Assembly: GCA_900550285.1 (NCBI GenBank)
Contig: URRW01000032.1
Span: forward strand, 1-30,209
Origin: an uncultured Lachnospiraceae bacterium
Lineage (GTDB): Bacteria; Bacillota; Clostridia; Lachnospirales; Lachnospiraceae
Length of the DNA stretch: 30,209 nucleotides
Direction: 5' to 3'
The translations under genes and the position numbers were made by a program. The notes under the pieces are model-generated. The model saw only the letters and a list, made by a program, of their open reading frames with translations, was not told the origin of the DNA and made no database searches. Of this stretch, positions 23,228 to 30,209 are shown in pieces; the first letter of the stretch is position 1; the number at the start of each line of letters is the position of its first letter.

Positions 23228-24733
23228 ATGATGAGAGAAAAGTATGAATCATTGGCACTGCATGATCTGAAGGAAATTGCAAAAGCCAGAGGGATGAAAG
23301 GCATTTCCGCCATGAAGAAGGCGGAACTTGTGGAGGCGATGCTGGCGCTGGATGAAAAGGAGGCGTCGGAGAAAAAAGGGAAGGAAAAAGAAAAGGAAAG
23401 AGAAAAGGAAAGAGAAAAAGAAAAAGCAGCCCCGGAGTCTGCTGCGGTGCGGGAGCCTTCCGGGGAATACCGGGAATCGGACGGCGACCGAGAAAACCGC
23501 CGTCCCCGTCCGGCGGGCAGGTATCAGGATCGCTACAACAGCCCGTATAACAGGGGAACGACCCCGATGACGTCGGCGGAGGAGGACAAGTTTCCGGCAG
23601 AGCTGGACAGCGGCGTAACGGTCGGGGGCATTCTGGAGGTAATGCAGGACGGGTACGGCTTTATCCGTTCCGACAATTATCTGCCGGGAGAAAACGACGT
23701 ATATGTGGCGCCCAGCCAGATCCGCCGGTTCGGCTTAAAGACAGGCGATATTCTGGAAGGAAACACGAGGGTGCGGACGCAGAACGAGAAATTTTCCGCC
23801 CTTTTATATGTAAAGTCGATCAACGGATATACGCCGGAGGAGGCGTGCCGGAGAAGCAATTTCGAGGATATGACGCCGATCTTTCCGGACAGCCGGCTGA
23901 AAATGGAACGGAGCGGTTCCTCTACGGCAATGCGCATTATGGATCTTTTAAGCCCCATCGGAAAGGGGCAGAGGGGCATGATCGTTTCGCCGCCAAAGGC
24001 AGGTAAGACGACGCTGCTAAAGGAGGTGGCGCAGGCGGTAAAGCAGAACTACCCGGAGATGCACCTGATCATCCTTTTGATCGACGAGCGTCCCGAGGAA
24101 GTGACGGACATGAAGGAGACGGTGGAAGGCCCGAATGTGGAGGTGATCTATTCCACCTTTGACGAGCTGCCGGATCATCATAAGCGCGTGTCGGAAATGG
24201 TTATCGAGCGGGCAAAGAGGCTCGTAGAGCATAAAAAGGACGTAATGATCCTTTTAGACAGCATCACCCGTCTGACACGGGCGTACAATCTGGTCGTTCC
24301 GCCCAGCGGAAGGACGCTTTCCGGCGGTATCGACCCGGCGGCGCTGCATATGCCGAAGCGCTTTTTCGGCGCGGCGCGCAATATGCGCGAAGGCGGAAGC
24401 CTGACGATTCTGGCGACGGCACTGGTGGATACCGGCTCCAAGATGGACGATGTTATTTACGAGGAATTTAAGGGAACGGGCAACATGGAGCTTGTGCTCG
24501 ACCGGAAGCTGTCCGAGAAACGTCTCTTCCCCGCAATCGACATCCCCAAGACGAGCACGCGCCGCGAGGATCTGCTTTTGACGGCAGAGGAGATGGAGGC
24601 GATCAATATCGTGCGCCGCGGCTTAAACGGCTTAAAGCCTGACGAAGCGGCGGACAAGGTGCTGGATCTGTTTACGCGCACGCGCAATAACGGCGAATTT
24701 GTGCAGATCGTGAGAAAAACGCGGATGATCTGA
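23228..24733 (+). CDS. rho: transcription termination factor Rho
   Basis: 501 aa hexameric RNA-dependent ATPase that ends transcription. Seen: Rho N-terminal SAP-like helix domain (LALHDLKEIAKARGMKGIS, about 9-43), then a Lys/Glu-rich insert about 48-67 (KGKEKEKEREKEREKEK) and an Arg/Asn-rich disordered stretch to about 120, the RNA-binding cold-shock fold (GILEVMQDGYGFIRS...NDVYVAPSQIRRFGL), Walker A PPKAGKTTLL (255-264), LLIDERPEEVTDM, LLDSITRLTRAYN (Walker B) and the R-finger region. The insert makes it longer than E. coli Rho (419 aa); such inserts occur in high-GC Gram-positives and some Clostridia. Two adjacent ATGs (23228, 23231); AAAAAGGAG lies upstream. Confidence 0.97.
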   Translation: MMREKYESLALHDLKEIAKARGMKGISAMKKAELVEAMLALDEKEASEKKGKEKEKEREKEREKEKAAPESAAVREPSGEYRESDGDRENRRPRPAGRYQDRYNSPYNRGTTPMTSAEEDKFPAELDSGVTVGGILEVMQDGYGFIRSDNYLPGENDVYVAPSQIRRFGLKTGDILEGNTRVRTQNEKFSALLYVKSINGYTPEEACRRSNFEDMTPIFPDSRLKMERSGSSTAMRIMDLLSPIGKGQRGMIVSPPKAGKTTLLKEVAQAVKQNYPEMHLIILLIDERPEEVTDMKETVEGPNVEVIYSTFDELPDHHKRVSEMVIERAKRLVEHKKDVMILLDSITRLTRAYNLVVPPSGRTLSGGIDPAALHMPKRFFGAARNMREGGSLTILATALVDTGSKMDDVIYEEFKGTGNMELVLDRKLSEKRLFPAIDIPKTSTRREDLLLTAEEMEAINIVRRGLNGLKPDEAADKVLDLFTRTRNNGEFVQIVRKTRMI

Positions 24734-24800
24734 GAGACAGGCTTACCGCGCGCAGTCCGCAGGATGAAAAGATACACAATCCGCAGGATGAAAAAATCCG

Positions 24801-24829
24801 TTGACATCCTTCCTGCAAAGTGTTATCCT
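24801..24829 (+). promoter_or_regulatory. promoter of the riboswitch-ATPase unit
   Basis: TTGACA (24801-24806), a 17-nt spacer and TATCCT (24824-24829); start site expected near 24836, just before the aptamer. Confidence 0.8.
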
Positions 24830-24843
24830 ACCGTTATGCAAAT

Positions 24844-24945
24844 TTCCCTGTGAGGGAGTAGCAAGCGCGGATTGCCGCGTAACAAGTCAACATCCCCGAT
24901 CCGACTGGATCTGGCTTGTTTTAAATTGCGAGACTCATGTACAGC
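24844..24945 (+). promoter_or_regulatory. yybP-ykoY (Mn2+) riboswitch aptamer
   Basis: Carries the two hallmark strands of this class: GGGAGTAGC (24854-24862) and GCGAGAC (24928-24934). Helices between them: CGCGG/CCGCG (about 24866-24879), AACAAG/CTTGTT (24881-24886 with 24915-24920) and GATCC/GGATC, closed by a P1 stem of TGTGAG with CTCATG. Known members sense Mn2+ and switch on Mn exporters and related membrane proteins. The downstream gene is a P-type ATPase, one of the recurrent targets. Confidence 0.85.
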
Positions 24946-25036
24946 CCTTTCAGAGCTGCGGAGTCTTTTGATTTCTTATTATAAAAACAGAGGACTCAGC
25001 GGCAGCTTTTTGGAAAGCTGTAACTGGGTCTTTTTT
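24931..25036 (+). terminator. riboswitch expression platform with terminator
   Basis: Hairpin 1: AGACTC (24931-24936) with GAGTCT (24961-24966), plus CAGC/GCTG inside. Terminator: GACTCAG (24993-24999) with CTGGGTC (25024-25030), inner CAGCTTT/AAAGCTG, then T6 (25031-25036). GAGTC (24961-24965) can pair with either GACTC copy. Inferred logic: metal-bound P1 holds the first copy, freeing GAGTC to unzip the terminator, giving ON. Confidence 0.7.
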
Positions 25037-25073
25037 GTATGATAGGAAAGTGTATTTCCTATCATATAAAAAA
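25031..25073. repeat. 19-bp hairpin flanked by T6/A6
   Basis: Left arm 25031-25049 and right arm 25055-25073 pair over 19 positions (one G-T wobble) around loop GTGTA. It begins in the T-run of the riboswitch terminator. The function is unknown. Confidence 0.75.
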
Positions 25074-25082
25074 GCACGTTTA

Positions 25083-25153
25083 TGCGCACTCGCGCGAAAT
25101 GTAGGAATTGCCTGACGGCAAACGCGCTCGGCGCAGGTATGCGCCAAGGCGCA
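25083..25153. repeat. GC-rich multi-hairpin stretch before the ATPase gene
   Basis: Contains an imperfect long hairpin (TGCGC...CGCG with CGCG...GCGCA, 25083-25132), GGCGCA-GGTA-TGCGCC (25130-25145) and the palindrome TGCGCCAAGGCGCA (about 25140-25153). It lies in the 5' UTR between terminator and ribosome site. It looks like a dispersed intergenic element; no ORF here is believable. Confidence 0.5.
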
Positions 25154-25203
25154 CACTTTTTATTCCTTCCACAGGGAACAGCTACAGATAAGGAGGCAAA
25201 AGA

Positions 25204-27843
25204 ATGCGGTATTATTGTGAAGGCAAAGAAGAAGTCTTAAAGCAGGTACAGTCTTCTGAAAAAGGTCTTTCCACACAAGAAGCACAGAAGCGTCTGGAAG
25301 AAAACGGCAGAAACGCTCTGGAAGCGGCAAAGGGCAAGTCTTTGTTCCGCCGTTTTCTGGAACAGCTGGCAGATCCGATGATCATCATCCTTCTGGCGGC
25401 GGCGCTTGTCAGCGGCGTTCTGGCGGTTGTTGAAAACGACAGCTTTGCGGACGTCATCATCATCCTGGCGGTAGTTATTATCAACGCGGTGCTGGGTGTG
25501 TATCAGGAAAGCAAGGCGGAGAAAGCAATCGAAGCCCTGCAGAAGATGTCGGCAGCGACTTCCAAGGTCCTGCGCGACGGTAAGGTTTCGATTGTTCCCA
25601 GCGAGGAGCTGGTTGTAGGCGACGTCGTCCTGTTAGAGGCGGGCGATGCGGTTCCTGCGGACGGACGTCTTTTGGAGAGCGCGAGCTTAAAGATCGAAGA
25701 GGCTGCGCTGACAGGAGAATCGGTTCCGGTAACGAAGCTGATCGATCTGATCAATTTAAAAGAGAATGAAAAGGACGTTCCTCTGGGCGACCGTAAGAAC
25801 ATGGTATACATGGGCAGCACGGTTGTTTACGGACGCGGCAGCGCGGTGATTACCGGGACAGGCATGAACACCGAGATGGGTAAGATCGCGGACGCGCTGG
25901 CTCAGGCGGAAGACGGCCAGACCCCTCTTCAGAGAAAGTTAAGCCAGCTGTCCAAGATTCTGACATGGATCGTGCTGGGAATCTGTATCGTGGTATTCGG
26001 CGTCCAGCTTTTCAGAGCCGGAAGCTTCCACTTTGACGTGATCCTCAACTCCTTCATGATCGCGGTATCTCTGGCGGTTGCAGCGATCCCGGAGGGTCTT
26101 GCTGCGGTCGTAACGGTAGTGCTTTCCATCGGCGTTACGAACATGTCCAAGAGAAACGCAATCATCCGTAAGCTGACGGCGGTTGAGACGCTGGGCTGTG
26201 CGCAGATCATCTGCTCTGATAAGACAGGTACGCTGACGCAGAACAAGATGACTGTCGTTGATTTCTTCGGCGAGGATGAAAAAGAGCTGGCAGCGGCAAT
26301 GGCACTGTGCAGCGATGCGGAGATCGACGAGAACGGAGAGGTTACGGGCGAGCCTACGGAGGCTGCGCTGGTAGCATGGTCCGGTAAGCTGGGTCAGGAT
26401 AAGAACCAGCTGAAAAAAGAGCGCGCCCGCGTGATGGAAGCGCCTTTTGATTCCGGACGTAAGATGATGTCTACCGTCCATGAAGTAAACGGCAGCTACA
26501 TCCAGTACACAAAGGGTGCGCCCGATGTGGTTGTGACCAAGTGCGCGTACTATTTAAAAGACGGCAAAGCGTGCCCGATGACAAAAGAGTACGAGGCGGA
26601 GATCTTAAAGGCGAACAAGGCGATGGCGGACAAAGCCCTGCGCGTCCTGGCATGTGCGCAGCGCGTATGGAAGGAAAAGCCCGGCAGCGCAGAGCCGGCT
26701 GATCTGGAGCAGGATCTTTGCTTTGCAGGCCTGTGCGGCATGATCGACCCTGTCCGGCCTGAGGTAAAGGCGGCGATCGTGGAGTGCCGTGAGGCGGGGA
26801 TCCGTCCGGTTATGATCACGGGCGACCATGTGGATACGGCGGTTGCCATTGCGAAAGAGCTGGGGATCATCACGGAGACGACCCATGCGATCACAGGCGC
26901 GCAGCTGGATCAGCTGGATGACGCGGCATTTGAAAAAGAGTTCCGGAACATCAGCGTTTATGCCCGCGTACAGCCCGAGCATAAGACAAGGATCGTCAAC
27001 GCGTGGAGAAATGCGGGTTATATTACCGCAATGACAGGCGACGGCGTAAACGACGCACCGTCCATCAAGGCGGCTGACATCGGCGTCGGCATGGGCATTA
27101 CCGGAACAGACGTAACAAAGAACGTTGCGGACATGGTTCTGACAGATGATAACTTTGCAACGATCGTGGGCGCGGTAGAGGAAGGCCGCCGCATTTACGA
27201 CAACATCAGAAAAGCGATCCAGTTCCTGCTGGGCTCCAACATGAGTGAGGTGCTGAGCATCTTCTTTGCAACGCTGATGGGCTTTACGATCCTGCAGCCG
27301 GTTCACCTTCTGTGGATCAACCTCGTAACAGACTGCTTCCCCGCTCTTGCGCTTGGCATGGAGAAAGCGGAGCCGGATATTATGAAGCGTAAGCCCAGAG
27401 ATGCAAAAGCAGGCATTTTTGCAGGCGGCATGGGCGTGGACATCGCATATCAGGGCGCGCTGATCACACTGCTGACATTAGGCTCCTACTTTATCGGCCA
27501 CTACATGGAAAGCGGCGTATGGGAGATCACAAACAGCGCGCACGGCACGACGATGGCATTCGTTACCATGTCCATGGCGGAAATTTTCCACAGCATGAAC
27601 ATGCGCTCCCAGCGCGGCAGCATTTTCAAGCTCGGTTCCCACAACAAGGTTCTGTTCTGGGCGGCTCTTGGTTCCCTGCTGGCAACGACGCTCGTATGCG
27701 AAGTGCCCTTCCTTGCGGCAGCGTTTGAGTTTACTTCCGTTGAGCCTGCAGAGTATGTAGCTGCACTCGTAATGGGCGCGATGATCATTCCGGTCGTAGA
27801 GCTTGTGAAGTTCATCCAGCGCAAAATGAGCAAAGAGGATTAA
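25204..27843 (+). CDS. P-type cation-transporting ATPase, probable Mn2+ (or Ca2+) exporter
   Basis: 879 aa P2A-type pump. Seen: N-terminal cation-ATPase domain (LSTQEAQKRLEENGRNAL), actuator loop TGES (170-173), M4 motif IPEGLA (295-300), phosphorylation site DKTGTLT with Asp339, nucleotide-domain KGAPD, hinge TGDGVNDAP (611-619), and the C-terminal four-helix domain with INLVTD. The family usually has PEGLP in M4; here Ala replaces Pro, which may bear on ion choice. Motifs alone would say calcium ATPase. The yybP-ykoY riboswitch upstream argues for Mn2+ export, as for riboswitch-controlled P-type pumps in lactococci. ATG 25204 follows AAGGAGG. It splits rho from rpmE and has its own promoter, so it looks like an added regulon member. 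Confidence 0.93.
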   Translation: MRYYCEGKEEVLKQVQSSEKGLSTQEAQKRLEENGRNALEAAKGKSLFRRFLEQLADPMIIILLAAALVSGVLAVVENDSFADVIIILAVVIINAVLGVYQESKAEKAIEALQKMSAATSKVLRDGKVSIVPSEELVVGDVVLLEAGDAVPADGRLLESASLKIEEAALTGESVPVTKLIDLINLKENEKDVPLGDRKNMVYMGSTVVYGRGSAVITGTGMNTEMGKIADALAQAEDGQTPLQRKLSQLSKILTWIVLGICIVVFGVQLFRAGSFHFDVILNSFMIAVSLAVAAIPEGLAAVVTVVLSIGVTNMSKRNAIIRKLTAVETLGCAQIICSDKTGTLTQNKMTVVDFFGEDEKELAAAMALCSDAEIDENGEVTGEPTEAALVAWSGKLGQDKNQLKKERARVMEAPFDSGRKMMSTVHEVNGSYIQYTKGAPDVVVTKCAYYLKDGKACPMTKEYEAEILKANKAMADKALRVLACAQRVWKEKPGSAEPADLEQDLCFAGLCGMIDPVRPEVKAAIVECREAGIRPVMITGDHVDTAVAIAKELGIITETTHAITGAQLDQLDDAAFEKEFRNISVYARVQPEHKTRIVNAWRNAGYITAMTGDGVNDAPSIKAADIGVGMGITGTDVTKNVADMVLTDDNFATIVGAVEEGRRIYDNIRKAIQFLLGSNMSEVLSIFFATLMGFTILQPVHLLWINLVTDCFPALALGMEKAEPDIMKRKPRDAKAGIFAGGMGVDIAYQGALITLLTLGSYFIGHYMESGVWEITNSAHGTTMAFVTMSMAEIFHSMNMRSQRGSIFKLGSHNKVLFWAALGSLLATTLVCEVPFLAAAFEFTSVEPAEYVAALVMGAMIIPVVELVKFIQRKMSKED

Positions 27844-27862
27844 AAATAAACGTAAAAAGGTA

Positions 27863-27891
27863 TTGCATCCTGTAAAAAGCTATGCTACAAT
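27863..27891 (+). promoter_or_regulatory. promoter of rpmE
   Basis: TTGCAT (27863-27868), a 17-nt spacer and TACAAT (27886-27891), 20 nt after the ATPase stop. The 80-nt leader has GTCCGTGG/CTGCGGAC-type pairing (about 27901-27922). Confidence 0.75.
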
Positions 27892-27978
27892 AAATAAGCT
27901 GTCCGTGGATTACTGCGGACAGCGAGCGGATGAGAACGAAAAAGCAGCAATCAACAATATAGAACGAGGTGAAAGAAC

Positions 27979-28185
27979 ATGAAAGAGGGAATCCATCCTA
28001 ATTACTATCAGGCAACTGTAACATGCAACTGCGGCAACACATTCGTGACAGGCTCCACAAAGCCTGAGATCCACGTTGAAGTTTGCTCCAAGTGCCATTC
28101 TTTCTATACCGGCCAGCAGAAAGCGGCTCAGGCTCGCGGACGTATTGATAAGTTCAACCGCAAGTACGGTGTGGCAAGCAAATAA
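27979..28185 (+). CDS. rpmE: 50S ribosomal protein L31 (zinc-binding form)
   Basis: 68 aa. Seen: MKEGIHPNYYQATVTCNCGN, then TGSTKPEIHVEVCSKCH and FTKFN-type end DKFNRKYG. Cysteines C16, C18, C36 and C39 make it the Zn-containing (C+) paralogue. ATG 27979 has GAGGTGAAAG upstream. Ordered rho - (ATPase) - rpmE - DUF1385 - prmC, the standard cluster apart from the inserted pump. Confidence 0.97.
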   Translation: MKEGIHPNYYQATVTCNCGNTFVTGSTKPEIHVEVCSKCHSFYTGQQKAAQARGRIDKFNRKYGVASK

Positions 28186-28193
28186 GAATTGCG

Positions 28194-28231
28194 TAAGGTT
28201 GAGGTTTGTATAAATCTCAACCTTAATTTTT
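28194..28231 (+). terminator. terminator of rpmE
   Basis: TAAGGTTGAG (28194-28203) pairs with CTCAACCTTA (28216-28225), extended by GTTT/AAAT, then ATTTTT. Confidence 0.85.
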
Positions 28232-28294
28232 AGGTACGGTTCACCCATGCATGGCGCGGGCGGACTGTGGAAGTTCACAGCAAGGGATAAGAGT

Positions 28295-29365
28295 ATGAGC
28301 AGGAAAAAGAAGAAATGTTACTGCGGCATCGGCGGACAGGCGGTGCTGGAAGGCGTAATGATGAAAAACGAGGACCGTTATGCAGTTGCGGTGCGCAAGG
28401 CTGACGGCAGTATTGAGATCAAGAAGGAAGATTACAAAGGGATCTGGGGCGGCAAAAAAGTGACGAAGATTCCTTTTTTAAGAGGAATATTTAATTTTCT
28501 GGATTCGCTGATCCTTGGGATGAGCACGCTGACGTGGTCGGCGCAGTTTTTCGAGGAAGAGGATCCGAAAGAAGAGAACAAAAGGACGGCGAAGCAGAAG
28601 AAGCAGGAGAAAACGCCGGGAAGCAGCGCAGATAAGCTGGCGACCGGGGCAACGGTGGCGTTTTCCATCGTCCTTGCGGTGGCGATCTTTATCGCGCTGC
28701 CGTATTTTCTGAGCCTGATCTTTGCAAGATATATTTTGAACCAGTCGCTTCTGGCAATCGTGGAGGGCGTCCTGCGCCTGCTGATCTTTGTCGGTTATGT
28801 GGCTGCGATCTCCGCCATGAAGGACATCCGGCGCGTTTATATGTACCATGGGGCAGAGCATAAGTGCATCAACTGTATTGAGCGCGGGCGCGAGCTGACG
28901 GTAAAAAATGTCCGCAAAAGCTCCCGGCTGCACAGGCGCTGCGGGACGAGCTTTCTTTTGTTTGTCATGCTCGTGAGTGTTGTGCTGTTTATGTTTATCC
29001 GGATCCCCAACCCGGTGGCGCGGCTGATCGTGAGGATCCTGCTCGTTCCGGTGATCGCGGGGATTTCCTATGAGATCATCCGGCTGGCGGGCAGAAGCGA
29101 CAACTGGCTTGTGCGGATCATTTCCGCGCCGGGGATGTGGCTGCAGAAGCTGACGACAAAAGAGCCGGACGATTCCATGATCGAGGTTGCGATTGCGTCC
29201 GTGGAGGCAGTTTTTGACTGGAAGGCATATTTAAAAGAGACGTTCGGCTACGATGTGGACGAATGGGAGCGGGAAGAGGAAGAAACGGCAAGAGAAGAGG
29301 CTGTGGCAGGAGAGGAAGCTGCGGAAACCATGGAAGCCGCAGAGGAAAGCGGTGAAGCAAAATGA
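28295..29365 (+). CDS. DUF1385 family membrane protein
   Basis: 356 aa. Matches the DUF1385 family: GIGGQAVLEGVMMKNEDRYAVAVRK at the N-terminus, then KIPFLRGIFNFLDSL, and the central YMYHGAEHKCINCIERG with conserved His and Cys residues (about 188-205), CGTSFLL. Four or so hydrophobic segments (about 125-150, 152-180, 225-245, 250-270) indicate an integral membrane protein; the C-terminal 40 residues are Glu/Ala-rich. The role is unknown; the family nearly always sits between rpmE and prmC/prfA. ATG 28295 is used since an upstream in-frame ATG (28247) lacks a ribosome site. The prmC ATG overlaps its stop (ATGA). Confidence 0.92.
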   Translation: MSRKKKKCYCGIGGQAVLEGVMMKNEDRYAVAVRKADGSIEIKKEDYKGIWGGKKVTKIPFLRGIFNFLDSLILGMSTLTWSAQFFEEEDPKEENKRTAKQKKQEKTPGSSADKLATGATVAFSIVLAVAIFIALPYFLSLIFARYILNQSLLAIVEGVLRLLIFVGYVAAISAMKDIRRVYMYHGAEHKCINCIERGRELTVKNVRKSSRLHRRCGTSFLLFVMLVSVVLFMFIRIPNPVARLIVRILLVPVIAGISYEIIRLAGRSDNWLVRIISAPGMWLQKLTTKEPDDSMIEVAIASVEAVFDWKAYLKETFGYDVDEWEREEEETAREEAVAGEEAAETMEAAEESGEAK

Positions 29366-30209
29366 CCTACCGGGAGCTGTATGAAACGGGGCGCGCAGCG
29401 CTGGAAGAGGCAGGGACAGCGGAGGCTTGCCTGGATGCGCGTCTCCTTTTGGAGTTTATCTGCGGCACGGCGCACAGCGACCTGCTCGTACACGGGGACC
29501 GGAGCGTGGATGCAGAAAAAGAAATGCGTTACCGCAGCCTTATCGCAAAGCGGGCGGCGCATATCCCGCTGCAGCATCTGACCGGGGAGCAGGAGTTTAT
29601 GGGGCTTTCCTTTGCGGTAAACGGGGATGTGCTGATACCGCGTCAGGATACGGAGATTTTAGTGGAGGAAGTGATGCGCAGCATCAGCGACGGCTTTCGG
29701 ATACTGGATGTGTGCACCGGCTCCGGCTGTATTTTGCTGAGCCTGCTGCATTATTCCAATGGCTGCATGGGCGTGGGGACGGATATTTCGGAGCGGGCGC
29801 TGGAAACCGCCCGTCTCAATGCAGAGCGGCTGGGTGAAACGAATGCGGAATTTATACAGGGAGACCTGTTTGAACATGTGGAAGGCAGATTTGAGATCAT
29901 TGTGTCGAATCCGCCTTATATCGCGTCGGAGGTGATCGGCGGGCTGGCGGAAGAGGTGCGCCTGCACGAGCCGATGGCAGCGCTGGACGGCGGGGTAGAC
30001 GGGCTTTTGTTTTACCGCAGGATCGTCGAAGAGGCAAAAGACCATCTGTGCGGCGGCGGACGGCTGTTTTTTGAGATCGGATACGATCAGGGAGCGGCTG
30101 TATCGGAGCTGATGCGCGCCGCCGGATACCGGGATGTGGAGTGCGTGAAGGATTTTGCGGGGCTGGACCGGGTTGTTTCCGGCACGCTTTACAGCAGCGA
30201 TAGAGAAAA
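29362..30209 (+). CDS. prmC: peptide chain release factor N5-glutamine methyltransferase (partial, runs off the window)
   Basis: 282 codons are present with no stop before the right edge, so only a few residues should be missing (family about 280-290 aa). Methylates the GGQ glutamine of release factors RF1/RF2. Seen: N-terminal helical RF-binding domain (YRELYETGRAALEEAG, PLQHLTGEQEFMGLSF, LIPRQDTEILVEEV), SAM loop LDVCTGSGCILLSL (usual D-x-GTGSG has Cys here), and catalytic NPPY (183-186). Start ATG 29362 is coupled to the DUF1385 stop by a 4-bp overlap. prfA would be expected just outside the window. Confidence 0.95.
   Translation, partial: MTYRELYETGRAALEEAGTAEACLDARLLLEFICGTAHSDLLVHGDRSVDAEKEMRYRSLIAKRAAHIPLQHLTGEQEFMGLSFAVNGDVLIPRQDTEILVEEVMRSISDGFRILDVCTGSGCILLSLLHYSNGCMGVGTDISERALETARLNAERLGETNAEFIQGDLFEHVEGRFEIIVSNPPYIASEVIGGLAEEVRLHEPMAALDGGVDGLLFYRRIVEEAKDHLCGGGRLFFEIGYDQGAAVSELMRAAGYRDVECVKDFAGLDRVVSGTLYSSDRE

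Noticed and set aside
24950..25156. 68-aa Cys/Ala-rich minus-strand frame
   Set aside because: It lies over the riboswitch terminator and hairpin cluster and has no start signal; treated as non-coding.

Overview
This window looks like a chromosome segment of a gut Firmicute of the Lachnospiraceae type (class Clostridia). The evidence is the moderate G+C, strong AGGAGG ribosome sites, the conserved blocks pyrH-frr-uppS-cdsA-dxr-rseP, rpsO/pnp and rho...rpmE-DUF1385-prmC, and the presence of DUF1836 and YerC-type regulators. Genus cannot be fixed from the sequence alone. Most of the window is housekeeping; the accessory interest lies at the left end, in the 6.9-7.5 kb gap and in the 24.7-25.2 kb gap.

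Layout. (1) 1-6895: a secreted M60 (enhancin-type, mucin-directed) metalloprotease of about 1850 aa with a dockerin, FN3 and discoidin-like domains. Overlapping it by 4 bp is a membrane-anchored protein with a possible cohesin-like head and a long Gly/Asn linker. The protease's natural ATG (53) is thrown out of frame by a run of eight A's; seven would restore a perfect signal peptide. (2) 6896-7640: a compact type I toxin-antitoxin candidate, with a 27-aa holin-like toxin on the minus strand and a convergent antisense RNA from a perfect-consensus promoter, sharing one bidirectional terminator; then tRNA-Gly(CCC). (3) 7640-13021: pyrH, frr, uppS, cdsA, dxr, rseP (UMP kinase, ribosome recycling, polyprenol and phospholipid precursors, MEP pathway, site-2 protease), closed by a terminator shared with a convergent tRNA-Val(CAC)/tRNA-Ala(CGC) unit. 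(4) 13323-15565: a DUF1836 MerR-like regulator divergent from an orphan NMT1/THI5-type substrate-binding lipoprotein, then a YerC/TrpR-like regulator on the minus strand. (5) 15800-20179: pcrA helicase, a small acidic one-TM protein, and the 23S rRNA m5U methyltransferase RlmD. (6) 20209-22968: rpsO and pnp, each with a structured leader. (7) 23003-30209: rho, a yybP-ykoY (manganese) riboswitch controlling a P-type cation ATPase, rpmE, a DUF1385 membrane protein, and prmC (runs off the right edge).

How they fit together: the left pair is probably a surface glycoprotein-degrading module in which the dockerin protease could dock on the membrane-anchored partner. The riboswitch argues that the 'calcium-type' ATPase is really an Mn2+ exporter. 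The rest is translation, RNA turnover, DNA repair and envelope-precursor synthesis. Leading observations for follow-up are the A8 frameshift tract, the toxin/antisense pair, and the riboswitch-ATPase unit with its unexplained hairpin cluster.
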